Positions 7,688 to 14,572 of a stretch of 64,000 bases of DNA are shown in pieces. Numbering within the stretch: the first letter of the stretch is position 1; each line of letters begins with the position of its first letter. A program made the position numbers and the translations under genes. The stretch covers positions 2,333,501 to 2,397,500 of the forward strand of contig NZ_CP046400.1 of assembly GCF_009762795.1 (NCBI RefSeq). Reading direction: 5' to 3'. The notes below the pieces were generated by a model. It saw only the letters and a program-made list of their open reading frames with translations, had not been told where the DNA came from and did not search any database. Source of the DNA: Pseudodesulfovibrio cashew (GTDB taxonomy: Bacteria > Desulfobacterota > Desulfovibrionia > Desulfovibrionales > Desulfovibrionaceae).

Positions 7688-8574
7688 CACCCAAGTTCCT
7701 CAAGTAATCCACGCAATTCAACACGTCTGCGCCTTAAGGCGTCATATGCGGCTCCGACGCGGCCTCCAACGTCCAACTGGCGATCCTCATTCAAAGGAAC
7801 CATAGCCTCTTCAACCATCCTCTCCTCAATCAAATCGATGAAACAACTCTCCGAGTCATCATCATCTTTCCCGGTGACTTCAATCCGAGTCACGGCTCCG
7901 TTACGTTCGCCACGTATCCCGGTGAGTTCTTCAATGGTACGCCGGATAGCATTCCCACTCAAAGAACCTTGTCTTTGATGCCCCATACCGATCGTCACAT
8001 CTATGACCGGTGCTTCGAATTGCTCGGCCAAATCGACGAGCCTGTTAACGCTATGCCCCTGATCCCGGAAGACATTATTGTTCCCTAAAGGGGCAACCCG
8101 TACACGAAGTTTTCGAAAAACACCCAATTGAGCCAACCTCTGGTACGCCCCTGACACCAAAATGGGGTCAAGTCGGACCCATTCGTCAAGGTCGTACTGG
8201 TCATACAGATATCGGGCAAACTGGGAAGCCGTGACCCCCATCCTATTCCTCTGCATCACGAGCACATTCAAGGTGGGGTCATACACAAATGCAGTGTCTT
8301 CACCAAGCCCCTCGTCCTCGTCCAAATCGATGGAGGAACTGGCTCCGGTCGTTATATTCTTCTTGGGCGGGATGCCATCCATCCGAACCTTGACAAGAAG
8401 GCCGTCAATCAGATTTCGACGACCGTTTTCGAGAGCATCCAAGCAAACCGGACAACCATTGATATCACATGTCCGATCCGGGTAATCTAAACCTATGATA
8501 TCCGCAAGGGCATCTTCCAAGCCATCTTCATCCGGGAAATGGACACGATAGAAGTCAAATTTTACCGCTTTCAT
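7687..8574 (-). CDS. soluble hypothetical protein, first gene of island cargo pair (possibly DUF6731-like)
   Basis: 295 residues from the ATG at 8574, chosen because AGGT precedes it at normal spacing; the frame is open 19 codons further. It starts MKAVKFDFYRVHFPDEDG. It has a CDINGCPVC cysteine cluster (about 36-44) followed by a LENGRRNLIDG segment, then FVYDPTLNVLVMQRNRMGVT, which looks like a beta-rich core. The last 80 residues are acidic and then Arg-rich (YDALRRRRVELRGLLEEL). The opening resembles DUF6731-type proteins of unknown function; I hold this loosely. The size and pairing with a four-helix protein recall KwaB/KwaA of the Kiwa defence system, though gene order differs and no DUF4868 motif was confirmed. 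Confidence 0.6.
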   Translation of the reverse strand: MKAVKFDFYRVHFPDEDGLEDALADIIGLDYPDRTCDINGCPVCLDALENGRRNLIDGLLVKVRMDGIPPKKNITTGASSSIDLDEDEGLGEDTAFVYDPTLNVLVMQRNRMGVTASQFARYLYDQYDLDEWVRLDPILVSGAYQRLAQLGVFRKLRVRVAPLGNNNVFRDQGHSVNRLVDLAEQFEAPVIDVTIGMGHQRQGSLSGNAIRRTIEELTGIRGERNGAVTRIEVTGKDDDDSESCFIDLIEERMVEEAMVPLNEDRQLDVGGRVGAAYDALRRRRVELRGLLEELG

Positions 8575-8917
8575 TACATACCTCGCGAGTATTTTGAATT
8601 TGTTTATGCATTCTCCTATCGCACATCTCAATCATATGTCCACCATGACGTAATAACGGTCAACTTATCTTGGAACTCAATGAGCAAACGAGAGTACGAT
8701 CGCCCCCCTTGTTTGACGAACAAGCGGATCATCCGAATACAGATGCCCACCACTCTCTCGCAAAACGTGAGGATTCGGTCCACACACTCGAAGACAAAAA
8801 CGATCGTTTTTTTCATCAAAAACCAAAGAAGAAAACGGTTGACTTCTTTCTTCGTAAATGATCAAAAACAATCACTCAATGACGTTTTTGTCTTCACATT
8901 CATATGCCGAGGTCCAC
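8575..8917. other. divergent AT-rich intergenic region of unit A
   Basis: Contains the promoter area for the minus-strand cargo pair and, at 8790-8895, the res-like inverted repeats in front of the resolvase gene. No credible coding sequence is seen. Confidence 0.6.
8790..8895. repeat. res-like site: three imperfect inverted repeats upstream of the resolvase
   Basis: Site 1 at 8790-8817 is a 28-bp 12-4-12 palindrome: GAAGACAAAAAC, GATC, GTTTTTTTCATC. Site 2 at about 8828-8853 pairs GAAGAAAAC with TTCTTTCTTC. Site 3 at 8858-8895 pairs ATGATCAAAAAC with GTTTTTGTCTTC; its right arm is the exact reverse complement of the left arm of site 1. A 28-bp crossover site followed by two accessory sites next to the resolvase gene is the layout of Tn3-type res sites. 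Read by eye; binding is untested. Confidence 0.6.
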
Positions 8918-9562
8918 ATGCCCCAAGTCTTCGCCTACATCAGAGTCTCCACCGCCAAGCAGGATCATCAGAATCAGGAATTGGAAATCCGCCGCTATGC
9001 CGACAAGGAGGGCATCCAGATTGACCACTGGTTCCGCCTCGAAGCCAGTAGCCGCAAGTCAACGAAGGAACGCAGACTGGACGAGCTTCTCGACGAGCTC
9101 GAATCCGGAGACACGCTCATTGTCTCTGAATTGTCTCGTCTTGGTCGCTCTCTCTCTCAGATTGTCCTCACCATCGATTCGCTCCGAGAAAAGGACGTGA
9201 CCTTCATCGCCATCAAGAACGGGATGAAGTTCAATGGGGACCATGACGCCACGGCCAAGATTCAGATCGCCATGTTCGGTGTGCTGGCTGAGATCGAGCG
9301 TGACCTGATCAGCGAGCGTACCAAGATGGGACTCGCTGCAGCACGGGCAGAAGGGAAGACATTGGGAAGACCTGCAGGATCGCTCGGCAAATCTAAGCTC
9401 GACGGTAAGGAGAAAGAGATCGAAGAGCTTCTCGGCAAGGGTATGACAAGGGCTGCGCTCGCTCGTTACTTCGAAGTCTCGCCTCCGACACTGACTTCCT
9501 TTCTCAAAACCCGAATGCCAGACCTTCACAAAGCACACAGGCAGCCATCGAAAAAGAAGTAG
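8918..9562 (+). CDS. serine recombinase (resolvase/invertase family)
   Basis: 214 residues from the ATG at 8918 (MPQVFAYIRVST); the 20 codons upstream overlap the res-like sites. The catalytic domain has YIRVSTAKQ with nucleophile Ser11, SELSRLGRS and an AEIERDLISERT helix-E region. The C-terminal part (about 165-205) is a helix-turn-helix: GMTRAALARYFEVSPPTLTSFL. Length and layout are those of small resolvases or invertases. With three inverted repeats directly upstream and a Rep gene downstream, dimer resolution is the likeliest job, although DNA inversion cannot be excluded. Confidence 0.9.
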   Translation: MPQVFAYIRVSTAKQDHQNQELEIRRYADKEGIQIDHWFRLEASSRKSTKERRLDELLDELESGDTLIVSELSRLGRSLSQIVLTIDSLREKDVTFIAIKNGMKFNGDHDATAKIQIAMFGVLAEIERDLISERTKMGLAAARAEGKTLGRPAGSLGKSKLDGKEKEIEELLGKGMTRAALARYFEVSPPTLTSFLKTRMPDLHKAHRQPSKKK

Positions 9563-9608
9563 ACGAACGACTCCCCCTCCTCAATGTTCCGCATTTTGAC
9601 CGTGTTTT

Positions 9609-9634
9609 TGGGGTGGTGAAAAATTTTCCACCCC
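9609..9634. repeat. inverted repeat between resolvase and Rep genes
   Basis: GGGGTGGTGAAAA and ATTTTCCACCCC form an almost perfect hairpin with one bulge, 47 bases after the resolvase stop. It could end resolvase transcription, although no T-run follows, or form part of a replication origin for the HUH protein encoded next. Confidence 0.4.
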
Positions 9635-9813
9635 TAACTTTTGGCCTTCGAGTCATCACAAAACCTGCCATTTTGACCTACGGTACACAGGTGTGAAGAA
9701 ATGCAACAGGAAGTGGTTGCTCATGTTCGAGGCATGATGTAGTAGTTTCCCCCTTGTCTAGGTATATGTGCTGCATATCGGCAGCCCTTTCACACCAACG
9801 GTTAAGAGGCATT

Positions 9814-10737
9814 ATGACGCCCCCGAATCCCCCCTCACCCGGCTCCCTCATCCTGCGACTTGGATTCAGGAGCATCACAGGCATCACACCCCGCAAAAGG
9901 GGAACGACAAACAAGAAATCACAGAAGACTCCTTCTCAACCCGGCACTCAGAAAAAGTCGAGCGGGTTCAAGAAGAGGAGCAGGAACAATCTCATCAAGG
10001 TGATCAACGACCTCATGATCCAGCCAGAGTTGATGCTGACCCTCACCTACACCGATGACGTCAGCCACGATCCAGAGACATGGCAACGTCATCTCGACAA
10101 TCTGCGAAGAACCATCTCCCGGAAGTTTCCGCAAAGTTGGTGGGTGTGGAGAGTCGAGCCACAGGAGCAGACGGGAAAGCCGCACTATCATCTTGTCGGC
10201 TCTCTTGGCGACACAATGTCCAGCGATGACTTCTGGCATTGGCTTCATCCTCACTGGTGTCGTATTATCGGAGTTGATCCCAAGAATGCGCAATTCTCTA
10301 CGAGGGTGAAGGCCATCACCACAGATATGGAGAAGCTGTCTCGGTATATGACCAAGCATGAAGATTCCAACGACTACCACGGATTTGGACCAGCATGGGA
10401 GAAGCTGACAAATCGATGGGGCATCCATGGACGGAACCATGCGCCTGTGTCTCCTGTTGGCGAGTATGAAGCAAGCCCAGAGACGGTTGCAGAAGCCAAG
10501 GAGTTGATCCTTGGCAGCATCGAGACTCAGATGAACGCACTGCGGGAGAAGTTGTCCGATACGACTGCGACAAACTCACGCAAGGATATTCACAAAATGA
10601 AGCAGAGCATCTCCGACAAGCAGGCATTGAAAAACAAAATCACCCATCTGCAGGATTGGTTCGGTATCCTCGATGCAGATCACGTCGAAGCGATCCGGGA
10701 GTACCTTGAAGGCAGAAAGAAGGCCGGACTTCTGTAG
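9814..10737 (+). CDS. HUH-type rolling-circle replication initiator / relaxase-like protein
   Basis: 307 residues from the ATG at 9814 (AAGAGG in front). Three motifs of single-strand HUH endonucleases occur in order: motif 1 MLTLTYT (about 74-80), motif 2 GKPHYHLVG with the His-Tyr-His metal site at 124-126, and motif 3 LSRYMTKH with candidate nucleophile Tyr178 and Lys181. Before motif 1 is a basic Ser/Lys-rich segment; the C-terminus is helical. Such proteins nick a double-strand origin to start rolling-circle replication or transfer. Single Tyr and no helicase domain fit a plasmid or phage Rep better than a large relaxase. Confidence 0.78.
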   Translation: MTPPNPPSPGSLILRLGFRSITGITPRKRGTTNKKSQKTPSQPGTQKKSSGFKKRSRNNLIKVINDLMIQPELMLTLTYTDDVSHDPETWQRHLDNLRRTISRKFPQSWWVWRVEPQEQTGKPHYHLVGSLGDTMSSDDFWHWLHPHWCRIIGVDPKNAQFSTRVKAITTDMEKLSRYMTKHEDSNDYHGFGPAWEKLTNRWGIHGRNHAPVSPVGEYEASPETVAEAKELILGSIETQMNALREKLSDTTATNSRKDIHKMKQSISDKQALKNKITHLQDWFGILDADHVEAIREYLEGRKKAGLL

Positions 10738-10899
10738 CCCATGACCGTACGGATCGGATCAGGGTTTGGCCGTCCTGCCTTTTTTGAGGAAAAGCGCATG
10801 GGCTCTAGCTTCCCTAGTGGCAACAGCAATCTCATTAGGGACAGAATACCAAAAGAGAAAGGCTCGCAGATTCAACTACGAGCCGTCCCATGAAATTGG
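10738..10899. other. short spacer between Rep gene and the convergent lipoprotein gene
   Basis: Two convergent genes end here. CCTGCCTTTTTTGAGG near 10775 may be part of a weak terminator. Nothing else is recognisable. Confidence 0.4.
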
Positions 10900-11259
10900 T
10901 TATTGGGTTCGCATTCTCAAAATTGCTTCAAGAGCTTTTCGTTTCCCTTCATTTTTTGCTTCTTCAACATATTGATCAACTTGGATCGGAGCAAAATCCC
11001 GCCTTTTGAGATCAAGGGCCATCTGACCAAGCAGATCATCGCAATCCTTGGAGCTCGCATCGACTATGAGCTTGGGATCAATTTTTCCATCATCCAAGTC
11101 GAGACTCTTCTGAACAATGCACTTCGCATAGCTGTGCTTAACCTGCTCAACCTTATCAGTCTCATACTGATTCATGGTTGAGATTTGTCGGTACGACCCA
11201 CCACAAGCATAGAGGGAGAGCAGCATGAACAAGGAACAAGCTAGAACAAGAATTCGCAT
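10900..11259 (-). CDS. small lipoprotein of unknown function, island cargo
   Basis: 119 residues from the ATG at 11259, preceded by GGAG; the open frame extends upstream without support. The N-terminus is a lipoprotein signal: MRILVLACSLFMLLSLYAC with lipobox LYAC. The mature part is charged and helical with cysteines in KCIVQKSLD and SKDCDDLLG and ends in KRKALEAILRMRTQ. No family is recognised. Placement at the right end of unit A, just before the arm repeat, marks it as cargo. Confidence 0.65.
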   Translation of the reverse strand: MRILVLACSLFMLLSLYACGGSYRQISTMNQYETDKVEQVKHSYAKCIVQKSLDLDDGKIDPKLIVDASSKDCDDLLGQMALDLKRRDFAPIQVDQYVEEAKNEGKRKALEAILRMRTQ

Positions 11260-11418
11260 TACGACTCCATAGAAATAACAGGTTGAACAAGCATGATACA
11301 ACAATCGGTATTTGCTATCAGAATGCGAAGACGCTTTCAATTGTTCAATCAAAATGCAGCCTCATGTTAGAACGATTGCACAGTCAGCAAGGAGAGCGAT
11401 CGTCCTACATTCAGGAAG

Positions 11419-11556
11419 GCACTTGAAAAGCGGACGATTTTTGGTCATCCTTACAACGACGACGTGAACAGAGAACAGGACAAATCGTCAACGATCGTGG
11501 AGTGATAGGAGGCCACACAAGCCAACCCGGCTACAGGCCCCTGTACACTTCCGCCA
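11419..11556 (+). repeat. right-end arm A with att copy 2
   Basis: A 138-base arm beginning GCACTTGAAAAGCGGACG and ending in CCTGTACACTTCCGCCA. The first 30 bases are identical to arm B (12802-12939, same length) and the two share GAGAACAGGACAAATCG and other blocks. It carries the presumed integrase arm-binding sites and marks the distal end of unit A. Confidence 0.85.
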
Positions 11557-11570
11557 TTATTGAAAAAATT

Positions 11571-11594
11571 AGACACTCTCAAGGGTGTCTTTTT
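11571..11594 (+). terminator. terminator just inside unit B
   Basis: GACACTC-tcaa-GGGTGTC followed by TTTTTT, immediately after att copy 2. It differs from the hairpin after selC, so units A and B have different left ends. Confidence 0.75.
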
Positions 11595-11894
11595 TATTGC
11601 CGACATCCTTCCCAACGCTATCCCGAGCACGCCAGAGCATGAATATGAGGCGAGCTAATGCAATCAGCCCCGGCCCCTGTTGAAAATCGCTGAATCGAAA
11701 GAATCGCCGATGAAGATAAGAGCCAACAAGCTATTGCAATCGATTGCAAGCAGGGATTAAGCGAGGGTTTCTGAAATTTCGTGCATGATTGGCATACGAC
11801 CTACAAGGCGGGCTGCTTCAGTAGCCTGCCTTTTCCTTTTTTGCTATGGCTAAACGCAATAGATAACCATACGAATTTCTCACTGGAGGCTGTC

Positions 11895-12635
11895 ATGACG
11901 CACCGCAGGACTGCCATACTCAGGTCCGCCCTCGTCTATTTTTTGCTGGTGTTCTTCTGCTGTCCGCCCGTCTATGCGGACGATTCATCGGTACTGTTTC
12001 AAATCGGCAACGGCAATTCGCTGCTTGCAGGCGCATTCGACGGCAGCTTCACCTGCGCCGAATTGCTCGAACACGGAGATCTGGGCATCGGCACTTTTGC
12101 CGGATTCGATGGCGAAATGGTTATTTCCGGCGATTCCGTCTACCAGATTCGGAGCGACGGCAGCGTACATGTCATGCTCCCGCAAGCCACAACGCCCTTT
12201 GCCATGGCAACTTTTTTCAAGGCCGACCTGCGTCTGACGCTGACCAACGTCACCAGCCGGGAGGACTTCATCCAGCGCCTTCAGCAAAAACTACCCGCCA
12301 AGAACCTTTTTTACGCCATCAAGGCCACCGGCTTTTTCGAGCACATCAAGACGCGCAGCATTCCCAAGCAACAAAAACCCTACCCGCCTCTGGCCGAAGT
12401 GGTCAAAACCCAACCGGAGTTCGTATACGACCATACCGAAGGAAGCATCATGGGATTCTATTGCCCCGAGATAACCAAGTCCATCGCTGTGCCCGGATTT
12501 CATTTCCACTTCCTGAGCAAGGACAAAGATGGCGGCGGCCATCTGCTTGAACTCCAGGCCAAGACCATAATAGTCGAACTGGACACAATCTCCCGGATGT
12601 ATCTCGTACTGCCTACTGATGCGTTCGCACAATAG
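11895..12635 (+). CDS. exported alpha-acetolactate decarboxylase
   Basis: 246 residues from the ATG at 11895 (GGAGG 6 bases upstream). The N-terminus is a Sec signal peptide of about 28 residues (cleavage near VYA-DD). The mature chain has the acetolactate decarboxylase signatures: GDLGIGTFAGFDGEM, YQIRSDG, TPFA, the FFEHIKTRSIPKQQKPYPPL segment and the zinc-site region PGFHFHFLSKDKDGGGH. The enzyme (EC 4.1.1.5) converts acetolactate to acetoin. An export signal is unusual for Gram-negative versions and places the reaction in the periplasm or outside. It is the sole gene of att-flanked unit B. Confidence 0.9.
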   Translation: MTHRRTAILRSALVYFLLVFFCCPPVYADDSSVLFQIGNGNSLLAGAFDGSFTCAELLEHGDLGIGTFAGFDGEMVISGDSVYQIRSDGSVHVMLPQATTPFAMATFFKADLRLTLTNVTSREDFIQRLQQKLPAKNLFYAIKATGFFEHIKTRSIPKQQKPYPPLAEVVKTQPEFVYDHTEGSIMGFYCPEITKSIAVPGFHFHFLSKDKDGGGHLLELQAKTIIVELDTISRMYLVLPTDAFAQ

Positions 12636-12801
12636 GTGGAGTTTTCCCATGGACTTTTTCTGGGTGGCCATGGCATGTGCCGAGTCTGATCACGGCCGCC
12701 TTTTGGGGGCATCCATTTTTCCAAAAAAGCGCATGGTGTTTGCGCTGCCTATTTGCAAGCAGAGGCCAGCCAAGGCCATAGATCGTCCAAATTAAAAAAA
12801 C

Positions 12802-12939
12802 GCACTTGAAAAGCGGACGATTTTTGGTCATCCTGACAACGATGACGACAACCGAGAACAGGACAAATCGTCAACGATTACGGAATAGTAATAGGACATC
12901 GCGGACACCACGACTACATGGTCCTGTACGCTTCCGCCA
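12802..12939 (+). repeat. right-end arm B with att copy 3
   Basis: 138 bases, the same length as arm A and strongly similar over the first 85 bases. It ends in CCTGTACGCTTCCGCCA, identical to the 3' end of selC; the identity continues into AATCGA. Confidence 0.85.
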
Positions 12940-13066
12940 ATCGACCACAAAGGCCTGTTATGCAGGCCTTTTTCTCTTTGCATAGCGTAACATTCTGTTT
13001 TGACAGTGTAAGCTGGGAAGGTCCGACGTCAAATCGTCCTGGCGCGAGGACATCATGAGAGACTAG
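12940..13066 (+). pseudogene. remnant of integrase leader and first codons
   Basis: Matches 5383-5520 in order: the hairpin GGCCTG-ttatg-CAGGCC, the CGACGTCAAATCG and GCGAGG-CATCATGAG blocks, and the start codon (13055). The reading then is Met-Arg-Asp-stop (TAG at 13064), where the intact integrase reads Met-Ser-Asp-Tyr. No further integrase sequence is recognisable. Confidence 0.75.
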
Positions 13067-13173
13067 CGTGTTCCGGGAAACGCTCATGGGGCGTGGGGGC
13101 TCAGTGGCAAAGTGCGGCTTGTGAAAGAGGGTAACTATTCTACCTTCGGGTCAAACCACTTGTCAGCAATACG

Positions 13174-13815
13174 CTAGGCATTGCAGATTCTTTGTCCAAT
13201 AGTGCTCGGCGTAATTTTCTCCCTAAATAGGCGCTCAGCCTCCGCAACGATCTTCTTTACCTTTGGCTCCACTTCATCAGAGCTTCCCCAAGACCAAATT
13301 ACCTGCTCATATTTTTGCCTCTCAGCGCTCATCTCTTTCCTTCTTTCATCCTCGCAATGTCCCATCGGTTCTGTCCAATAGTGATCACCAAGCATCTCCG
13401 CCGAGAACCTAATTTTAATAATGATGCTCCAAAGGTCATCAAAAAGCCCTGTGTACGAATCACCAAATACCACACGGCATCTTTGTCGAACGGACCTCAT
13501 TTCAGTGTACAGATCGTTATATTTCTGGAGTCGAGAGAAAATCACGTAGGCCCGATCCCGAGCACTTTTTTCACTCTCAGACTCATATTGGCTAGTTTTA
13601 CGATCTGCATATTCGGTACTGGTAGAGAAAGGACTACGGATGGCGGCAATCGCACCTTCCATCTCATAGACACAAAGCAAGGCTCTTTCCGCGAGTTAAG
13701 ATCGCTTTTTCCACCGAGCTTCTCTCTTCCAAGTCTCGACTCCAACTATCGCTACCAACGAAGCAAGAATTACTGCTGAGTTGCTCACCAAATTCATGAT
13801 ATCCGTATAGTTCAT
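13174..13815 (-). pseudogene. hypothetical protein with N-terminal membrane helix, broken by an in-frame stop
   Basis: Starting at the ATG at 13815, the frame encodes a membrane helix (SNSAVILASLVAIVGV), then ETWKREARWKKRS, hits TAA at 13696-13698 (codon 40) and continues in the same frame as LAERALLCVYEMEGAIAAIR for 174 more codons. A helix followed by WKRE and LAE-helix sequence with AIRSPF is a recurring bacterial family of unknown function. The stop sits where a Glu codon would be expected (GAA to TAA). A shortened protein from the TTG at 13680 is possible but would lack the membrane helix. Confidence 0.65.
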
Positions 13816-13897
13816 CAAAACACCCTCATCTCTTTGATCAAGTTGGCAAACGGGAAAACATTATCCCAATGCCGTTGTTCCACCAACCATCAATATA

Positions 13898-14034
13898 GCA
13901 TTTGGAAGCGGATTATTTATGGTCATCTTTACAGCGACGATGCCCACTGAGAACAGAATGGATCTACAACGATCACGAATTGCTATCTGGTCGTCTTGGG
14001 CGCCCTGGCTGCGTGGTCCTCTACGCTTCCGCCA
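13898..14034 (+). repeat. right-end arm C with att copy 4
   Basis: 137 bases, colinear with arms A and B but more diverged: it keeps GGTCATC, CGACGATG, GAGAACAG and CAACGATCACG and ends in CCTCTACGCTTCCGCCA. It is the outermost boundary of the tandem array. Confidence 0.75.
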
Positions 14035-14046
14035 ATGTTATCAATT

Positions 14047-14066
14047 GAGCCTGGTTTTCGGGCTCT
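14047..14066 (+). terminator. hairpin after att copy 4
   Basis: GAGCC-tggttttc-GGGCTC followed by TTCCATTTT, 12 bases past the last att copy. It may be the original selC terminator displaced by the insertions. Confidence 0.45.
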
Positions 14067-14154
14067 TCCATTTTACAAGATTATAACACCCATGAAATCG
14101 CAAATATGATACTCCAATAGGCACCATAAACCCTCAACCATACGGAGACCGACT

Positions 14155-14517
14155 ATGCCGAATATGGATTACCCCGGACCGTGCCCTAGCTGTATGGGGA
14201 TCGATGGTTGCCCAACCGAAACTGGTAAGCAGGAGGCTGTGACCCACTACTGTAAGGGACTGGAGATGGAACTCAACACCTGGAAGGCTCGGCTTTATGA
14301 TGTCTTGGCATCAGACAAAAGCGGAGACCTCGCCGATGAGATTATCTTGATCAAGTCGACAGTTAAGGAAATCGAAGCCATCGCAGAGCAAATGCAAGGC
14401 ACTTGCCCCAGTAGCTTGAGTGACCAGGAAAAAGTCATCGGCGGCAAACTTGAAGACCTTCGGGTTCATTACACGAAGGCCCTTGAGGTTATTGCGCCCG
14501 GTTGGTTTGGAGGATAG
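14155..14517 (+). CDS. conserved hypothetical protein with N-terminal cysteine cluster
   Basis: 120 residues. The start has CPSCMGIDGCP with a further HYC about 14 residues later, then MELNTWKARLYDVL and helical sequence, closing with ALEVIAPGWFGG. I recognise this pattern from Desulfovibrio conserved hypothetical proteins, but no function is known to me. The cysteines could bind a metal. It stands alone between two terminators. Confidence 0.75.
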   Translation: MPNMDYPGPCPSCMGIDGCPTETGKQEAVTHYCKGLEMELNTWKARLYDVLASDKSGDLADEIILIKSTVKEIEAIAEQMQGTCPSSLSDQEKVIGGKLEDLRVHYTKALEVIAPGWFGG

Positions 14518-14543
14518 TTCAAGCCCGTTTTAGCAATTAATGA

Positions 14544-14572
14544 AAAAGCCACCTCATAACGGTGGCTTTTTC
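14544..14572 (+). terminator. Rho-independent terminator
   Basis: AAAAAGCCACC-tcataac-GGTGGCTTTTT, 27 bases after the stop of the preceding gene. Confidence 0.85.

Larger units (their letters stand above)
5383..11556 (+). mobile_element. intact selC-integrated element (unit A, 6.2 kb)
   Basis: Bounded by att copies 1 and 2. Contents: tyrosine integrase next to the tRNA, a two-gene cargo on the minus strand, a serine resolvase with res-like sites, a HUH replication initiator and a lipoprotein. The right end is a 138-base arm (11419-11556) ending in the att core. Base composition is visibly more AT-rich than the flanking chromosome. The combination integrase + Rep + resolvase/res suggests an integrative plasmid-like element able to excise, replicate as a circle and resolve dimers. 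No conjugation genes are present. Confidence 0.8.
11260..11894. other. intergenic stretch spanning the unit A/unit B junction
   Basis: Holds the promoter side of the lipoprotein gene, arm A with att copy 2 (11419-11556), a terminator (11571-11594), and the leader of the acetolactate decarboxylase gene with GGAGG just before its start. No further coding sequence is seen. Confidence 0.6.
11557..12939 (+). mobile_element. integrase-less att-flanked unit (unit B, 1.4 kb)
   Basis: Bounded on the left by att copy 2 and on the right by arm B plus att copy 3. Its only gene is an exported acetolactate decarboxylase. It has the same right-end arm as unit A but no recombinase, so it could have been mobilised in trans by a unit A-type integrase, or be a deletion remnant of a larger element. 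Confidence 0.65.
12636..13173. other. intergenic stretch spanning the unit B/unit C junction
   Basis: Contains arm B and att copy 3 (12802-12939), a selC-type terminator (12949-12971) and the integrase leader remnant to 13066. From 13067 to 13173 I recognise nothing. Confidence 0.6.
12940..14034 (+). mobile_element. decayed selC-type unit (unit C, 1.1 kb)
   Basis: Starts at att copy 3 with the same terminator and integrase leader as unit A and ends with arm C plus att copy 4. Between them is only an integrase ghost and one broken reverse-strand gene. This is the oldest-looking of the three tandem units. Confidence 0.7.
13816..14154. other. intergenic stretch with the distal end of the selC elements
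   Basis: Contains the promoter side of the broken gene, arm C with att copy 4 (13898-14034), a terminator at 14047-14066, and the leader of the next plus-strand gene. The chromosome proper probably resumes after 14034. Confidence 0.55.

Noticed and set aside
10766-10975. 69-codon plus-strand ORF after the Rep gene
   Set aside because: Overlaps the convergent lipoprotein gene and has no ribosome site or family signature.
5383-11556. Conjugative element
   Set aside because: No VirB/Tra, coupling-protein or large relaxase genes; the HUH protein is small and Rep-like.
13174-13815. Selenocysteine recoding at the internal stop
   Set aside because: The stop is TAA, not TGA.
11419-14034. CRISPR array suggested by repeated similar blocks
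   Set aside because: Only three copies about 1.1-1.4 kb apart, each tied to an att core; no short regular spacers and no cas genes.
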